From Ammoniphilus sp. YIM 78166 (lineage in GTDB: Bacteria > Bacillota > Bacilli > Aneurinibacillales > RAOX-1): a DNA stretch of 64,000 nucleotides. The stretch lies in NCBI RefSeq assembly GCF_004522215.1, contig NZ_SDLR01000001.1, positions 372,001 to 436,000 on the forward strand. Direction: 5' to 3'. The notes beneath the pieces were generated by a model. It did no database searches. It was given only the letters and a program-made list of their open reading frames with translations, and had not been told where the DNA came from. The position numbers and the translations under genes were made by a program. The stretch's first letter is position 1; each line of letters opens with the position of its first letter. This document shows positions 1-8,843 of the stretch, piece after piece.

Positions 1-864
1 TTATCGAGAAAAGTTTTTGTTTATGGTAACACAATCTTTTTAACCTTATTAAGCTTGACGATGCTTTTGCCCTTTTTCCACATCTTTGCCGCTTCCCTTA
101 GCGACTCGTCTGCGGTAACATCGGGTAAAGTTGTATTTTGGCCGGTTCAGTTCACGTTAGACAATTACCTGTATGTCTTCCAGGATTTCAGCATATGGAG
201 ATCGTTTGGCGTATCGATATTCGTGACAGTAGCAGGTACGCTGTTCAGTTTAATCCTGACGGCCTCGTTGGCCTACCCCTTGTCCAGGCAGGAGTTTATG
301 TACAAGAAAGTGTGCTTGCTTTTCATCTTATTTACCATTATTTTTTCTGCTCCGCTCATACCGACCTATTTACTCGTAAAAAATCTTGGATTGCTGGATT
401 CCGTTTGGGCCCTGATCATTCCTTCGGCCATGAGTGCTTTCAACTTTTTCGTCATGCGCTCCTTCTTCCAGCAGCTACCGGGAGAGCTGATTGATGCTGC
501 ACGGATTGACGGGTGTGGAGAGTTCCGGATATTACTTCAGATTGTGGTACCCCTATCGAAGCCTGCGTTTGCCACGATTGGAATCTTTTATGCCGTCTAT
601 TATTGGAACAGCTACTTCAATGCTCTCATGTACATTAACAATCGGATGCTGTACCCTCTTCAAGTGAAGCTTAGGGAAATGATCGTAAGCGGGGATATGA
701 GTTTGGAAATGGGTTCTGACCTAGCAGAGATGATGACGGCCATTTCTCCGGAAGGCATTAAAATGGCGACCATCATTGTGGCCACAGTTCCGATTCTGAT
801 TGTTTACCCGTTCCTTCAAAAGTATTTTGTCAAGGGAGCCCTGTTGGGTTCTGTGAAGGAGTAG
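1..864 (+). CDS. ABC sugar transporter permease, CUT1 family (5'-truncated by window edge)
   Basis: Inner-membrane permease of a CUT1 (MalG/LplC-like) carbohydrate importer. The frame is open from base 1 and the first residues already form the first membrane helix of this family, so the start codon lies before the window; the in-frame TTG at 55 is not the true start. Several hydrophobic helices follow, and the cytoplasmic EAA-type loop that docks the ATPase is seen around bases 487-560 (DAARIDGCGEF...PLSKPAF). The stop is TAG at 862. It is followed by a lipoprotein binding protein and a secreted lyase, so it probably imports oligo-uronates. Substrate is inferred from context only. Confidence 0.9.
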   Translation, partial: LSRKVFVYGNTIFLTLLSLTMLLPFFHIFAASLSDSSAVTSGKVVFWPVQFTLDNYLYVFQDFSIWRSFGVSIFVTVAGTLFSLILTASLAYPLSRQEFMYKKVCLLFILFTIIFSAPLIPTYLLVKNLGLLDSVWALIIPSAMSAFNFFVMRSFFQQLPGELIDAARIDGCGEFRILLQIVVPLSKPAFATIGIFYAVYYWNSYFNALMYINNRMLYPLQVKLREMIVSGDMSLEMGSDLAEMMTAISPEGIKMATIIVATVPILIVYPFLQKYFVKGALLGSVKE

Positions 865-965
865 AAAAAAACTTTTATATCAAATTATAAAAAAAGACCG
901 ATAGATCACAAAAAAAGACAATAGTCGTTCTTTTCCGAAAAAAATAAAATAAGAGCATGAAAGAC

Positions 966-980
966 ATGAAAGCGTTTCAT
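966..980. promoter_or_regulatory. cre-like catabolite repression site
   Basis: ATGAAAGCGTTTCAT lies 38 bases before the binding-protein start. It resembles CcpA cre operators (TGxAARCGxTTTCA) but is one base short of the usual 14-base core. A second overlapping half-match, ATCGTTTTCA, sits at 983-992. Carbon catabolite repression of a polysaccharide-use locus would be expected; the site is a pattern match only. Confidence 0.4.
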
Positions 981-1017
981 CAATCGTTTTCAACAAAAAG
1001 GAAAGGGGATCAATCAG

Positions 1018-2574
1018 ATGAAAAAATGGTTTCATGGTTTACTGGCCTGCAGTATGGCAGCGTCCTTACTGGTAGGTTGCTCCAGCAGTTCTACCTCCAC
1101 CAGCCCACAGCCTACGGAAAAGAAAAAGGAAACGGAGGCTACAAAAGAGGAGGGACCTACAAAGTTTTCTATTAGCTTAAGAACCCATAAATACAAGTAT
1201 GTTGAAAACCATCCGAATCTTAACGAGGATAAATGGGTGAAGGAACTGGAAAATCGTACAAACTCGGATTTGGATATCCGTTTGATTCCTCATCAGGAAT
1301 ATGTAGAAAAGATGAATCTTATGATGGCGTCCGGGGACATTCCTGATGTGGTTAATGCAGGAGGCATCCACGATATCGCTTTAGCGGGAGCATTGGAAGC
1401 CGGAATCTTCAGGCCGCTAGATGACTTGCTTCAAACGCATGGCCAGAATCTCCTCAAAGTGATTCCCAAGAAAGCTTGGGAAGAGGTGACTCATGAAGGG
1501 AAGATCTACGCCATCCCTGAGTTCTTGAGTGTTCCGGCACGTCGCGGAGCCTATATCCGGAAGGATTTGCTAGATAAGTTTAATCTTCCGGTTCCAAATA
1601 CGCTCGACGAATTCCTCCATACCATGAGAGTCTTTAAGGAAAACGGGATCAAATACCCTTACAGCGGCCGCGAGAAGTTCATGTACACGGAATTGTTCTT
1701 TGGTCCTTTCGATGCTGTGCCGACAACCTATAGCGAAGACGAGCAAGGCCGCGTTGTTCCGACTTTCATTACGCCAAAAATGAAGGATGCGCTAGCATTC
1801 TATCGCAATATCTATCAGGAAGGCTTAATGGATCCTGAATTCTTAACGAATAAATATGCCGATTGGGAACGCAAAATTGTCAATGGAGAAGTCGGAATGT
1901 TTGATCATAATTTCAACTTGCTCCCAAGCTGGCAGCAAAAAATCAAGGCTGTAACGCCTGAAGCCGAATTGGCCATCATCCCGAGTCCGCTTGGATTGGA
2001 TGGAGGGCGCGGTGTTGCTCACTATAGCTCCATTTTAAGAACCTATATGATTAATGCGAAATATGAGCATCCGGAAAAAGTCATTGCCTTCTTTGATTGG
2101 ATGGTAACACAAGATGCTACGAACTTCTTTAACTTCGGGATTGAAGGTGAAAACTACACCATCAAAGACGGAAAAATCGACTACACTTACCCGACAGACC
2201 AGAATCAGATCGATGAGGAAGACTACCGCGATTATTGGCTGTGGTTGGTAAAGGATGGAGCCTACAACAAACAGAAGCTTCCTTACATGCCAAATGGCCA
2301 GGAAGTCGTTCAAGCCATGGAGGATATTGCTAGAAACGAAGGTCGCGCATGGATCAATCCGAAGCCATTGAAGGCGGAGGATGCTCACCCGGAGCTTAGA
2401 ACGGATGAAAACAAGCAAGATTTGTGGCAAGAATATGCTGCAAAAATCGTACTAGGCGAGCTTCCTCTCGATGCCTTTGATAAGTTCGTACAGGACTATC
2501 TGAAGCGAGGCGGGGATGCGGTCATCAAGGAAGCAACGGAAAAGCATAAGAACGGACAAACCGTTGTCCAGTAA
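1018..2574 (+). CDS. Extracellular solute-binding lipoprotein of a CUT1 ABC transporter (LplA-like)
   Basis: Captures sugar ligand outside the cell and delivers it to the adjacent permeases. The 518-residue product has a lipoprotein signal: basic start, hydrophobic stretch, lipobox LVGC near residue 21, then a Ser/Thr-rich tether with charged residues. The mature part has the length and features of large family-1 binding proteins (LplA group), with DIPDVV and PARRGAYIRKDLL typical of the fold. A strong AAAGGAAAGGGG ribosome site precedes the ATG. No ATPase gene is seen; such systems often share a MsmX-type ATPase encoded elsewhere. A stable hairpin follows the stop, often seen after highly expressed binding-protein genes. 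Confidence 0.92.
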   Translation: MKKWFHGLLACSMAASLLVGCSSSSTSTSPQPTEKKKETEATKEEGPTKFSISLRTHKYKYVENHPNLNEDKWVKELENRTNSDLDIRLIPHQEYVEKMNLMMASGDIPDVVNAGGIHDIALAGALEAGIFRPLDDLLQTHGQNLLKVIPKKAWEEVTHEGKIYAIPEFLSVPARRGAYIRKDLLDKFNLPVPNTLDEFLHTMRVFKENGIKYPYSGREKFMYTELFFGPFDAVPTTYSEDEQGRVVPTFITPKMKDALAFYRNIYQEGLMDPEFLTNKYADWERKIVNGEVGMFDHNFNLLPSWQQKIKAVTPEAELAIIPSPLGLDGGRGVAHYSSILRTYMINAKYEHPEKVIAFFDWMVTQDATNFFNFGIEGENYTIKDGKIDYTYPTDQNQIDEEDYRDYWLWLVKDGAYNKQKLPYMPNGQEVVQAMEDIARNEGRAWINPKPLKAEDAHPELRTDENKQDLWQEYAAKIVLGELPLDAFDKFVQDYLKRGGDAVIKEATEKHKNGQTVVQ

Positions 2575-2582
2575 GATGATTG

Positions 2583-2612
2583 GTGCCCAAGGAAATCCTT
2601 GGGCACGATTTT
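2583..2612 (+). terminator. Strong hairpin after the binding-protein gene (attenuator/partial terminator)
   Basis: GTGCCCAAGGA (2583-2593) pairs perfectly with TCCTTGGGCAC (2596-2606), followed by GATTTTAT. The T-run is short, so it may only partly terminate, letting some transcription through to the lyase gene 23 bases on while protecting the binding-protein mRNA. Confidence 0.65.
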
Positions 2613-2634
2613 ATACATGGAAAGGAGTTAGGCT

Positions 2635-5600
2635 ATGCGAATGATAAAGGTGGCGAAAGCTCTCCTGTCTACCGTGCTGGCCATCGGCATGCTTCCCACT
2701 TCCGCGTTAGCGGTTGACTATGAAAGCTATCATGGTTTTACGACTTCAACGGTTCCCGTGTTGCCAGATGAGGAAATCCACCCTAAGCTATGGTTTGATG
2801 CTTCTCAAACGAATAGCGTGTATCAAAAGCGAAACGCAAATGAATATACCCAAGCTTTATGGCAATCGATCTCCAATTCTTCTTATTTAACTGCAGAGTT
2901 GCCTTCTGTACCGACATGCCCGCCATCCTTGACAAATGAGGCAAAGGAAGAAATTCATCACTATTATGGGGATATGGCAAGGATTGCCAAGTACAATGCG
3001 TTCATGTTCGCCATGGAAGGCAGTGAGCAACATAAGCTGCGGGCTGTTGAGGCCTTAACACGAGCTTATGATGGACCTATGTATACCTGCAGTGTTATCG
3101 AGCCGACGGTCTCTAGCAGTCCAATCGACGAAACCTATCGTGCCCTCTGGGCTCAAAACTTTGCGGCTGCCTATGACTGGATGCATCCGCATCTAACCGT
3201 AGAAGAAGATGAGCTGATTCGGGAGCGTTTTGTCCGGGAAGCGCGTGAATTGAATGATAAGATGTACTTATGGGGGCCGCGGCCTCACAATCACCGATCA
3301 AAGCCGGCATGGGGCCTTGGAACGTTAGCCCTGACGTTGTCCGAGCATGAAGAGGCCTCAGTCTGGCTGAGAACGGCCTTGGAAGCAGCTAATACCAATA
3401 CGAAATATTTTTTCAGCTCAGATGGGGTCTATCGTGAAGGGTCGCAATATTACATCTATTCACATATCAATTTTGTTCCTTTTTTATATCATTATAAAAA
3501 TGTTTCAGGTGTTGATAACTTTAAAGTATATAAGCCAGCGTTCATCTGGGAGTTTCATGTTTCAAACAACAAGGGTTGGATGCCGAACTTTGCGGATTCT
3601 TACCTCAGGCATAATTTCATGCAAATGGTAGCAGGCCAATTTATGACAGAGGAAGATCACACGCCTTTGCATCCAGAAGCCAAGTGGGGAAACCTGTTTC
3701 AATGGCGATATGAGCATACCGATACGAGCCCTTGGGGAGGCGAATTCGGTAACAATGCAGGAGCCAGCTATGATGATACGCTTGACCTGGATAAATACTT
3801 AACCTACGATCCGACCGTGGAGTCGATCGCACCGCAAAGGAGCGGCACCCACTTCTTCGATGAAGGCGGCCAGACTGTATTGAGAAATAATTGGAATTAT
3901 AACGAGCCGTCTAGTCGTTATTTGTTATTCCATGGCGTTGCGGAAGCGGATAACCATAATAATTTCGACCATCTTAGCTTTATAATTCACGCCGAAAATC
4001 AAATGATGGCCAGTGATGCAGGGTATTCCCGATCGGCGTACGGCGATGAAATCAGAAGAACCTGGTACCGCACGGCACCGGCACACAACACGGTGACCCT
4101 CGATGGAAAGTGGCCAGTGGATAGGGCGGAAAATCAAACGCCCGATTCAAAGTACAGCATAGATACCGAGTTTTTCGACTTTCAACAGAAAGAAGCAAGA
4201 TTCATACCCATCAGCAATAATACGGCCAAAGGAGAAAGCGAGCTGCTCTTCCCCCCTGATGAAGAGAGCCTAGGCTACATGAAAAGGGCGGTAGCGTTCC
4301 CTGGCCAGGATTACTTTGTCATAGCAGATCAATTAGTCAGCAAAGATCAGGGCACCTTTGATTTGTATCTACATGGTGGCCGGGGGGAGATGACCGGTTC
4401 CGGCAATCATCGATTATGGACGTATCGAGACGACGCCTACGGATCAGCCGCCCAATTTGCCGCTTGGATTTTTTCCGATGGAGCGGAATTTACGGATCAT
4501 GAAGGCGAACTGACCTATGTCAAAGGGGATTACGGTGTATTCGATTATGTGAAAGCTACGAAAAGCAGTTCGAATGCTGCCAATTTCATGCAAGTGCTGA
4601 TTCCCTTAGGCAAACAGGCTACCTTGCCAAGGGTAACAGAGCTGAGCGATGCTGCACGCGTAGGCGGGACGGTGGAGAAGGATGGGAACATAGATACCTT
4701 CCTCGTTCAGCAGGAGCCCGCTCTTCAAACTTTAGGGAGAGTAACAACAGACGGAACCTTTGCCTATGTTAGGCAAAACGGCATGGTTTATCATTGGGCT
4801 GTCCGAGAAGCCCAGAAGCTAACTTATGAAAATGAGAACCTGTTTCTTGCAAGCGTGCCGATTACGTTGGCTATGGATACAAGCAGGCGTGAAAAGATAG
4901 AAGGTCTCGTTTCCACGAACGAAAGCGATTACGAACTATCGCTGGCGAACCCGGTTGGAAAAGTGCCCGATCGCGCCACCTTGAATGGCGTTGTGATCCC
5001 TATACTGAACCATAATGAGGGGAGAACGGTCCTAAGTGGATTGAACGGAGGAGGAGAGCTGGTCATTGAGTACAGGGATGAGGAAGGATTCCAGTCCGCA
5101 ATACCTGGCGTGGTGACGGATCTCTCTGTCGAGAGCGTGAGCGCTTCATCGATTTCCCTTCGCTGGACGGCTCCGGAGATGCCAGAAGGCATGGTTCGTC
5201 CGTTCTATGATCTGAGATACAGCACGGCTCCGATTACGGAGGCGAATTGGGAAGTGGCTGCCCAGGTCAACAGTGAGCCTGGAATGGCAGAACCCGGAAC
5301 GGTTCAGTCCATGGAAGTGACAGGACTCAGACCATCGACAGAATACTATTTCGCAGTGAAAATCAGGGATCATTCCCTTAGCCCTTCTGCCTTGTCCAAT
5401 GTCAGCCGTGCCAAAACAGATGCTTTAATCCTTGGAATACCGGAGTTTTCGGATGCAGACGGTAATCCCGTTCAATCCTTGGCTAGGGCTGCTGGTTTCT
5501 TGGGTACTCACGTCCAAATCGAAAACCCAGGCGATCAAGCCGTTCCAGTCACGCTGCTTGTCGTCCTTTATAAGCCTGATGATTCAGTGGCTAAGACCAC

Positions 5601-5754
5601 CTTCTTGAGCAGATCGCTTAAGGCACAAACAAAAGAAGCCTTTAACATCGGTTTTCAGCTGCCCGATGAGATGAACTCCTATTATATCAAGGTGTTTGCT
5701 TGGGATAGCCTGATGAGGATGCAGCCCTATGGGCCAGCATTTAGGTTTCAATAA
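2635..5754 (+). CDS. Secreted heparinase II/III-family polysaccharide lyase with FN3 and C-terminal module
   Basis: Predicted extracellular lyase that breaks uronic-acid polysaccharide by beta-elimination. 1039 residues: signal peptide (cleavage near LPTSALA, residue ~26); an alpha/alpha-toroid region to about residue 380, with EGSQYYIYSH (268-277) as the likely catalytic Tyr region; a heparinase II/III-like beta-sheet domain with DNHNNFDHLSF (from 439) and APAHNTVTLDG (His484); one fibronectin type III domain (about 825-930); and a ~105-residue C-terminal module that resembles the end of the next protein. ATG 2635 has AAAGGAG upstream. PL family (12, 15, 17 or 21) and substrate cannot be fixed by eye; the downstream KDG pathway points to a polyuronate. 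Confidence 0.85.
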   Translation: MRMIKVAKALLSTVLAIGMLPTSALAVDYESYHGFTTSTVPVLPDEEIHPKLWFDASQTNSVYQKRNANEYTQALWQSISNSSYLTAELPSVPTCPPSLTNEAKEEIHHYYGDMARIAKYNAFMFAMEGSEQHKLRAVEALTRAYDGPMYTCSVIEPTVSSSPIDETYRALWAQNFAAAYDWMHPHLTVEEDELIRERFVREARELNDKMYLWGPRPHNHRSKPAWGLGTLALTLSEHEEASVWLRTALEAANTNTKYFFSSDGVYREGSQYYIYSHINFVPFLYHYKNVSGVDNFKVYKPAFIWEFHVSNNKGWMPNFADSYLRHNFMQMVAGQFMTEEDHTPLHPEAKWGNLFQWRYEHTDTSPWGGEFGNNAGASYDDTLDLDKYLTYDPTVESIAPQRSGTHFFDEGGQTVLRNNWNYNEPSSRYLLFHGVAEADNHNNFDHLSFIIHAENQMMASDAGYSRSAYGDEIRRTWYRTAPAHNTVTLDGKWPVDRAENQTPDSKYSIDTEFFDFQQKEARFIPISNNTAKGESELLFPPDEESLGYMKRAVAFPGQDYFVIADQLVSKDQGTFDLYLHGGRGEMTGSGNHRLWTYRDDAYGSAAQFAAWIFSDGAEFTDHEGELTYVKGDYGVFDYVKATKSSSNAANFMQVLIPLGKQATLPRVTELSDAARVGGTVEKDGNIDTFLVQQEPALQTLGRVTTDGTFAYVRQNGMVYHWAVREAQKLTYENENLFLASVPITLAMDTSRREKIEGLVSTNESDYELSLANPVGKVPDRATLNGVVIPILNHNEGRTVLSGLNGGGELVIEYRDEEGFQSAIPGVVTDLSVESVSASSISLRWTAPEMPEGMVRPFYDLRYSTAPITEANWEVAAQVNSEPGMAEPGTVQSMEVTGLRPSTEYYFAVKIRDHSLSPSALSNVSRAKTDALILGIPEFSDADGNPVQSLARAAGFLGTHVQIENPGDQAVPVTLLVVLYKPDDSVAKTTFLSRSLKAQTKEAFNIGFQLPDEMNSYYIKVFAWDSLMRMQPYGPAFRFQ

Positions 5755-5766
5755 AGGAGGCGCAGG

Positions 5767-8148
5767 ATGAATCGGAAAATAGTCCAAAAGGTGATTCAAG
5801 TATTTCTTTGCTTGTTCCTCTTCGTTGGAGGATTCCCAGGCTCTGGGATCTCGCAGGAAGCATCGGGAGATATGATTATCTTCCCAGTGGAAGACACCTA
5901 TGTAGAAATTTCAAAAACGACTTCCCAAGGAAATGTAACGGGTTTAAAGGTAAAAAAAGCAGATTCGGAATACCGCAATGCTTATTTCCAATTTGATATG
6001 GGTTCAGTAGATGTAGCGGGCATCGATCAGGCCGAATTTAAAGTCTATGTGAACAATATTGACAGCAATACTATCGATCAGGGCTATGTAATCGAATTGC
6101 AGGCCATTGATGATCACGCCTGGTCGGAACATGAAGTCCTTTATACCAACCAGCCCGGTGTTCAACCTAACGAAACCGGCCAACGGATATACTCGGCAAC
6201 AGACCGAGGAATGGTATTAGGCACGGCATCGGTTACGCAAAAGGAAGTCTACATCTCCTTTGACGTTACGGATTATTTAAAGGCTCATGGGGTGGCGACG
6301 GTAAGCTTTCGCTTAGTTGGCGTGACCAATAATAGAGGGGCCACTTATGCTTCCAAAGAAGCAGCATGGGAAAAAAGACCGATGCTCGTCATTCAATCAC
6401 AGACGAATGGGAATCCCATCCCGCCAGATGGAGATGGGGATGAGCCTGCTAAGGTCACGTCGATTTCCATTTCCGGCTTGACACCCATGAGAGTAGGAGA
6501 CACGAGCCAAGCGGTCATACAAGCGGTATACAGCGATGGTTCGGAAGCCGTCATCGATTCCGGTGTCATCTTTTCCAGCTCCAACCCAGAGGTTGCCTCG
6601 ATCTCCCCGTCCGGGTGGGTTAACGCAACAGGTTCGGGGACAACCGTAATCCAAGCGGCGTATGGAGAGCTCAATCCTGCCACCTACGTATTAACAGTGG
6701 AGGACCGCGAGGAAATACCAGAGCCAGAGCCAGAACAAAGCATGCTGAGCGTAAGAGTCTCTAACGACACGTATGTGGAAAGCGGCAAAGGTCCTTTAGG
6801 CACAGAGAAGTCAATGAAGGTGAAAAGGACAAGTACAGAATTCCGAAATGCTTACTTGGGATTTGAGCTTCCTCAACTCGTAGAGGATAGAATTATCGAG
6901 TCCGCGAGCTTAAGAGTCTTTGTTAAAAAACTGGATTCCAATACCGTAGATACGGGGTATGAGATTGAGTTTCAAGGGATGCTGGATGATGACTGGAACG
7001 AATCCAGCGTTGCTTATAGCCATCAACCGGGTACATGGGACGGAACGTATAAGGAGTCAGATCAAGGATTCTTCCTGGATCAGCAGATGGTAACCCAGTC
7101 GTCGGTAGGTCGCTACTTGGAAATCGACGTTTCCGAGTTTATCCAAAGACAAACCAATGGGAAAGCCAGCTTCCGCATAGTCGGCGTAACCAGCGGAAAA
7201 GGGGCGGACTATGCCACGAAAGAGGATACAAGCCTCAATAGTCCGCCGATCCTTGAAATCAGAACGAAGGCGGATGAGGGGGAACCGGGAATCCCTGCTA
7301 GCTTGGCCATTGAGCATGCGAATGGGCAGAATCTATTAACCTGGAGCCCCGCTAGACATGCCGCCGGCTATAAAGTGAAAAGAAGCACGGTAAGCGGAGG
7401 TCCTTATGAGGTAATTGGAGAAACCGAGATTCCTGCTTTTATTGATGAAAGCTTTCAGAATGGAAAGACCTATTACTACACAGTATCATCAATGAATGAC
7501 ATGGGAGAAAGTCCGAATTCCTTCGAGGCAAGCGTAAGAACGACGCCGACTCAGCCTAAGCAAGTCACTGCTATTGGGGAGGACAGGGGAGTGCGATTAA
7601 CATGGTCAGAGTCAGCCGGAGCAGAAGAATATAAGGTCATCCGGAGTGAAGAGGAAAACGGAAGCTATCTTGAAGTGGGCGGCTTGACCTCAGCAACATA
7701 TCTGGACACGGGGCTGATAAATGGAAAGACCTATTATTACAAGGTGGTTGCGATCAATGAAAATGGGGAGAGCATGCCATCTGCAACGGTGTTTGCAGCA
7801 CCCGTCGCACCGATTGTAATGGGTACATTAGAACTCAGCGACATTTTTGGAAACCCGATGACAGACCCTGTGCCAGGCCAATTGGTTAAGGTTTCAGTTC
7901 CTTTTGTGAATCAAGCTCCTTCAAGTATTTCTGGAACCCTGGTCGTCGGGCTCTATCATGCTGACCAATCGGTAGAAGTCCTAGCTTATCTGGAAGCGAA
8001 TGTGGCACCAGGAGAGGAGAAGATGGAGGCTGGATTCGAGCTGGCAGCCAAGGTCGAAGGGATGACGGTGAAGGCATGGATGGTTGATACTCTTAATGGC
8101 ATCAATCCCTTATCCAATGTCAGCCAGATTCCCAGTCAGCAAAAATAA
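5767..8148 (+). CDS. Secreted multidomain protein: DNRLRE x2, Big2, FN3 x2
   Basis: 793-residue exported protein, probably a carbohydrate-binding or surface-display partner of the upstream lyase. The order seen is: signal peptide (1-33); first DNRLRE (CBM96-like) domain (about 35-215, starting FPVEDTYVE); bacterial Ig-like Big2 domain (about 225-305); a Glu/Pro spacer; second DNRLRE domain (about 320-505, SNDTYVES); two fibronectin type III repeats (about 510-680, each with NGKTYYY); and a C-terminal module shared with the lyase. The two DNRLRE domains are an internal duplication (YRNAYFQF versus FRNAYLGF). No catalytic domain is recognised. It follows the lyase by 12 bases with AAAGGAGG ahead of the ATG, so the two are co-transcribed. 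Confidence 0.82.
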   Translation: MNRKIVQKVIQVFLCLFLFVGGFPGSGISQEASGDMIIFPVEDTYVEISKTTSQGNVTGLKVKKADSEYRNAYFQFDMGSVDVAGIDQAEFKVYVNNIDSNTIDQGYVIELQAIDDHAWSEHEVLYTNQPGVQPNETGQRIYSATDRGMVLGTASVTQKEVYISFDVTDYLKAHGVATVSFRLVGVTNNRGATYASKEAAWEKRPMLVIQSQTNGNPIPPDGDGDEPAKVTSISISGLTPMRVGDTSQAVIQAVYSDGSEAVIDSGVIFSSSNPEVASISPSGWVNATGSGTTVIQAAYGELNPATYVLTVEDREEIPEPEPEQSMLSVRVSNDTYVESGKGPLGTEKSMKVKRTSTEFRNAYLGFELPQLVEDRIIESASLRVFVKKLDSNTVDTGYEIEFQGMLDDDWNESSVAYSHQPGTWDGTYKESDQGFFLDQQMVTQSSVGRYLEIDVSEFIQRQTNGKASFRIVGVTSGKGADYATKEDTSLNSPPILEIRTKADEGEPGIPASLAIEHANGQNLLTWSPARHAAGYKVKRSTVSGGPYEVIGETEIPAFIDESFQNGKTYYYTVSSMNDMGESPNSFEASVRTTPTQPKQVTAIGEDRGVRLTWSESAGAEEYKVIRSEEENGSYLEVGGLTSATYLDTGLINGKTYYYKVVAINENGESMPSATVFAAPVAPIVMGTLELSDIFGNPMTDPVPGQLVKVSVPFVNQAPSSISGTLVVGLYHADQSVEVLAYLEANVAPGEEKMEAGFELAAKVEGMTVKAWMVDTLNGINPLSNVSQIPSQQK

Positions 8149-8165
8149 GGGTGCGGGAGGTTAGA

Positions 8166-8606
8166 ATGCAAAAAATAATGAGTCTTGTCCTATTATTGAT
8201 GTTAAGTTTGGGCACTATGGCCTCTGCCGAGTCGGCTTCCGTGACGGCAGCCATTTCCGTTGAACCTTCTACTCAGGTTACTAGTATTCAAGGGAGTATT
8301 GCTTCCGGTGAAAAACAACAGGTAACGGTAATCCTATTTAATCCGTCAGGTAAAATAGAATATATCAGTCAGACGACAAGCGGTCTACATGGAGCCTATC
8401 AATTCAGCTATCAGCTCGATAAGAAAATCAAAGGAGTTTATGAGGTTTGGATTGGAGGTACGGGAGTAGCTGAGCCTTATAAGACGACTTTTGGATATCC
8501 GGCACAGGGTCCCCATGGGAAGCTTCCCGTGCTGCCGCCTCAGGCTAAAGGGATGAATGGCATCACAACCGCTCAAGAAAAGATGAACGTAGGCAGAGAA
8601 AGGTAA
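8166..8606 (+). CDS. Small secreted protein of unknown function
   Basis: 146 residues from the ATG at 8166, chosen because GGGAGG sits five bases upstream; an in-frame GTG at 8151 has no ribosome site. A signal peptide (KIMSLVLLLMLSLGTMASA) is followed by one Ig-like beta-rich domain (VTVILFNPSGKIEYISQT...GVYEVWIGG) of a kind found as a module in Bacillales surface proteins, then a low-complexity tail. It ends the secreted-protein part of the locus. Function is unknown; a polysaccharide-binding or wall role is only a guess from context. Confidence 0.7.
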   Translation: MQKIMSLVLLLMLSLGTMASAESASVTAAISVEPSTQVTSIQGSIASGEKQQVTVILFNPSGKIEYISQTTSGLHGAYQFSYQLDKKIKGVYEVWIGGTGVAEPYKTTFGYPAQGPHGKLPVLPPQAKGMNGITTAQEKMNVGRER

Positions 8607-8717
8607 GAGAAGGAGGGTGTCCCAAAAGCCTAGCTTTTGAGGTAACGGTTTCCGTTTAGAGGTGCAAGCAAGGGTGTTCACAACTATATCACATCAAAAA
8701 TCGCTGTAAAAATCACA

Positions 8718-8770
8718 AAAACAGGACTTCTCCCAACTGTTATGTTGGAAAAAGTCCTGTTTTAATTTTA
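8718..8770. terminator. Strong hairpin in the intergenic gap
   Basis: AAAACAGGACTT (8718-8729) pairs with AAGTCCTGTTTT (8752-8763), and an inner CCAAC/GTTGG stem (733-737/744-748) closes a TGTTAT loop. The T-rich 3' side (TTTTAATTTTATC) and A-rich 5' side would allow termination in both directions. It could end the lyase transcript. Confidence 0.55.
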
Positions 8771-8827
8771 TCTACATTATTGAACTGTCGAATCCGATAG
8801 TGTAATAATTAATGACCAAGCTAAATA

Positions 8828-8843
8828 TACCCCCTAGAGGGTA
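8828..8843. promoter_or_regulatory. CsoR-like palindrome, orphan
   Basis: TACCCCCTAGAGGGTA is a near-palindrome resembling operators of the copper sensor CsoR (TACCC...GGGTA). No promoter or copper gene follows it closely, so it may be a relic or chance. Confidence 0.2.

Noticed and set aside
55..61. TTG 55 as the start of the ABC permease
   Set aside because: The frame upstream to base 1 already encodes the family's conserved first-helix approach, so the gene begins outside the window.
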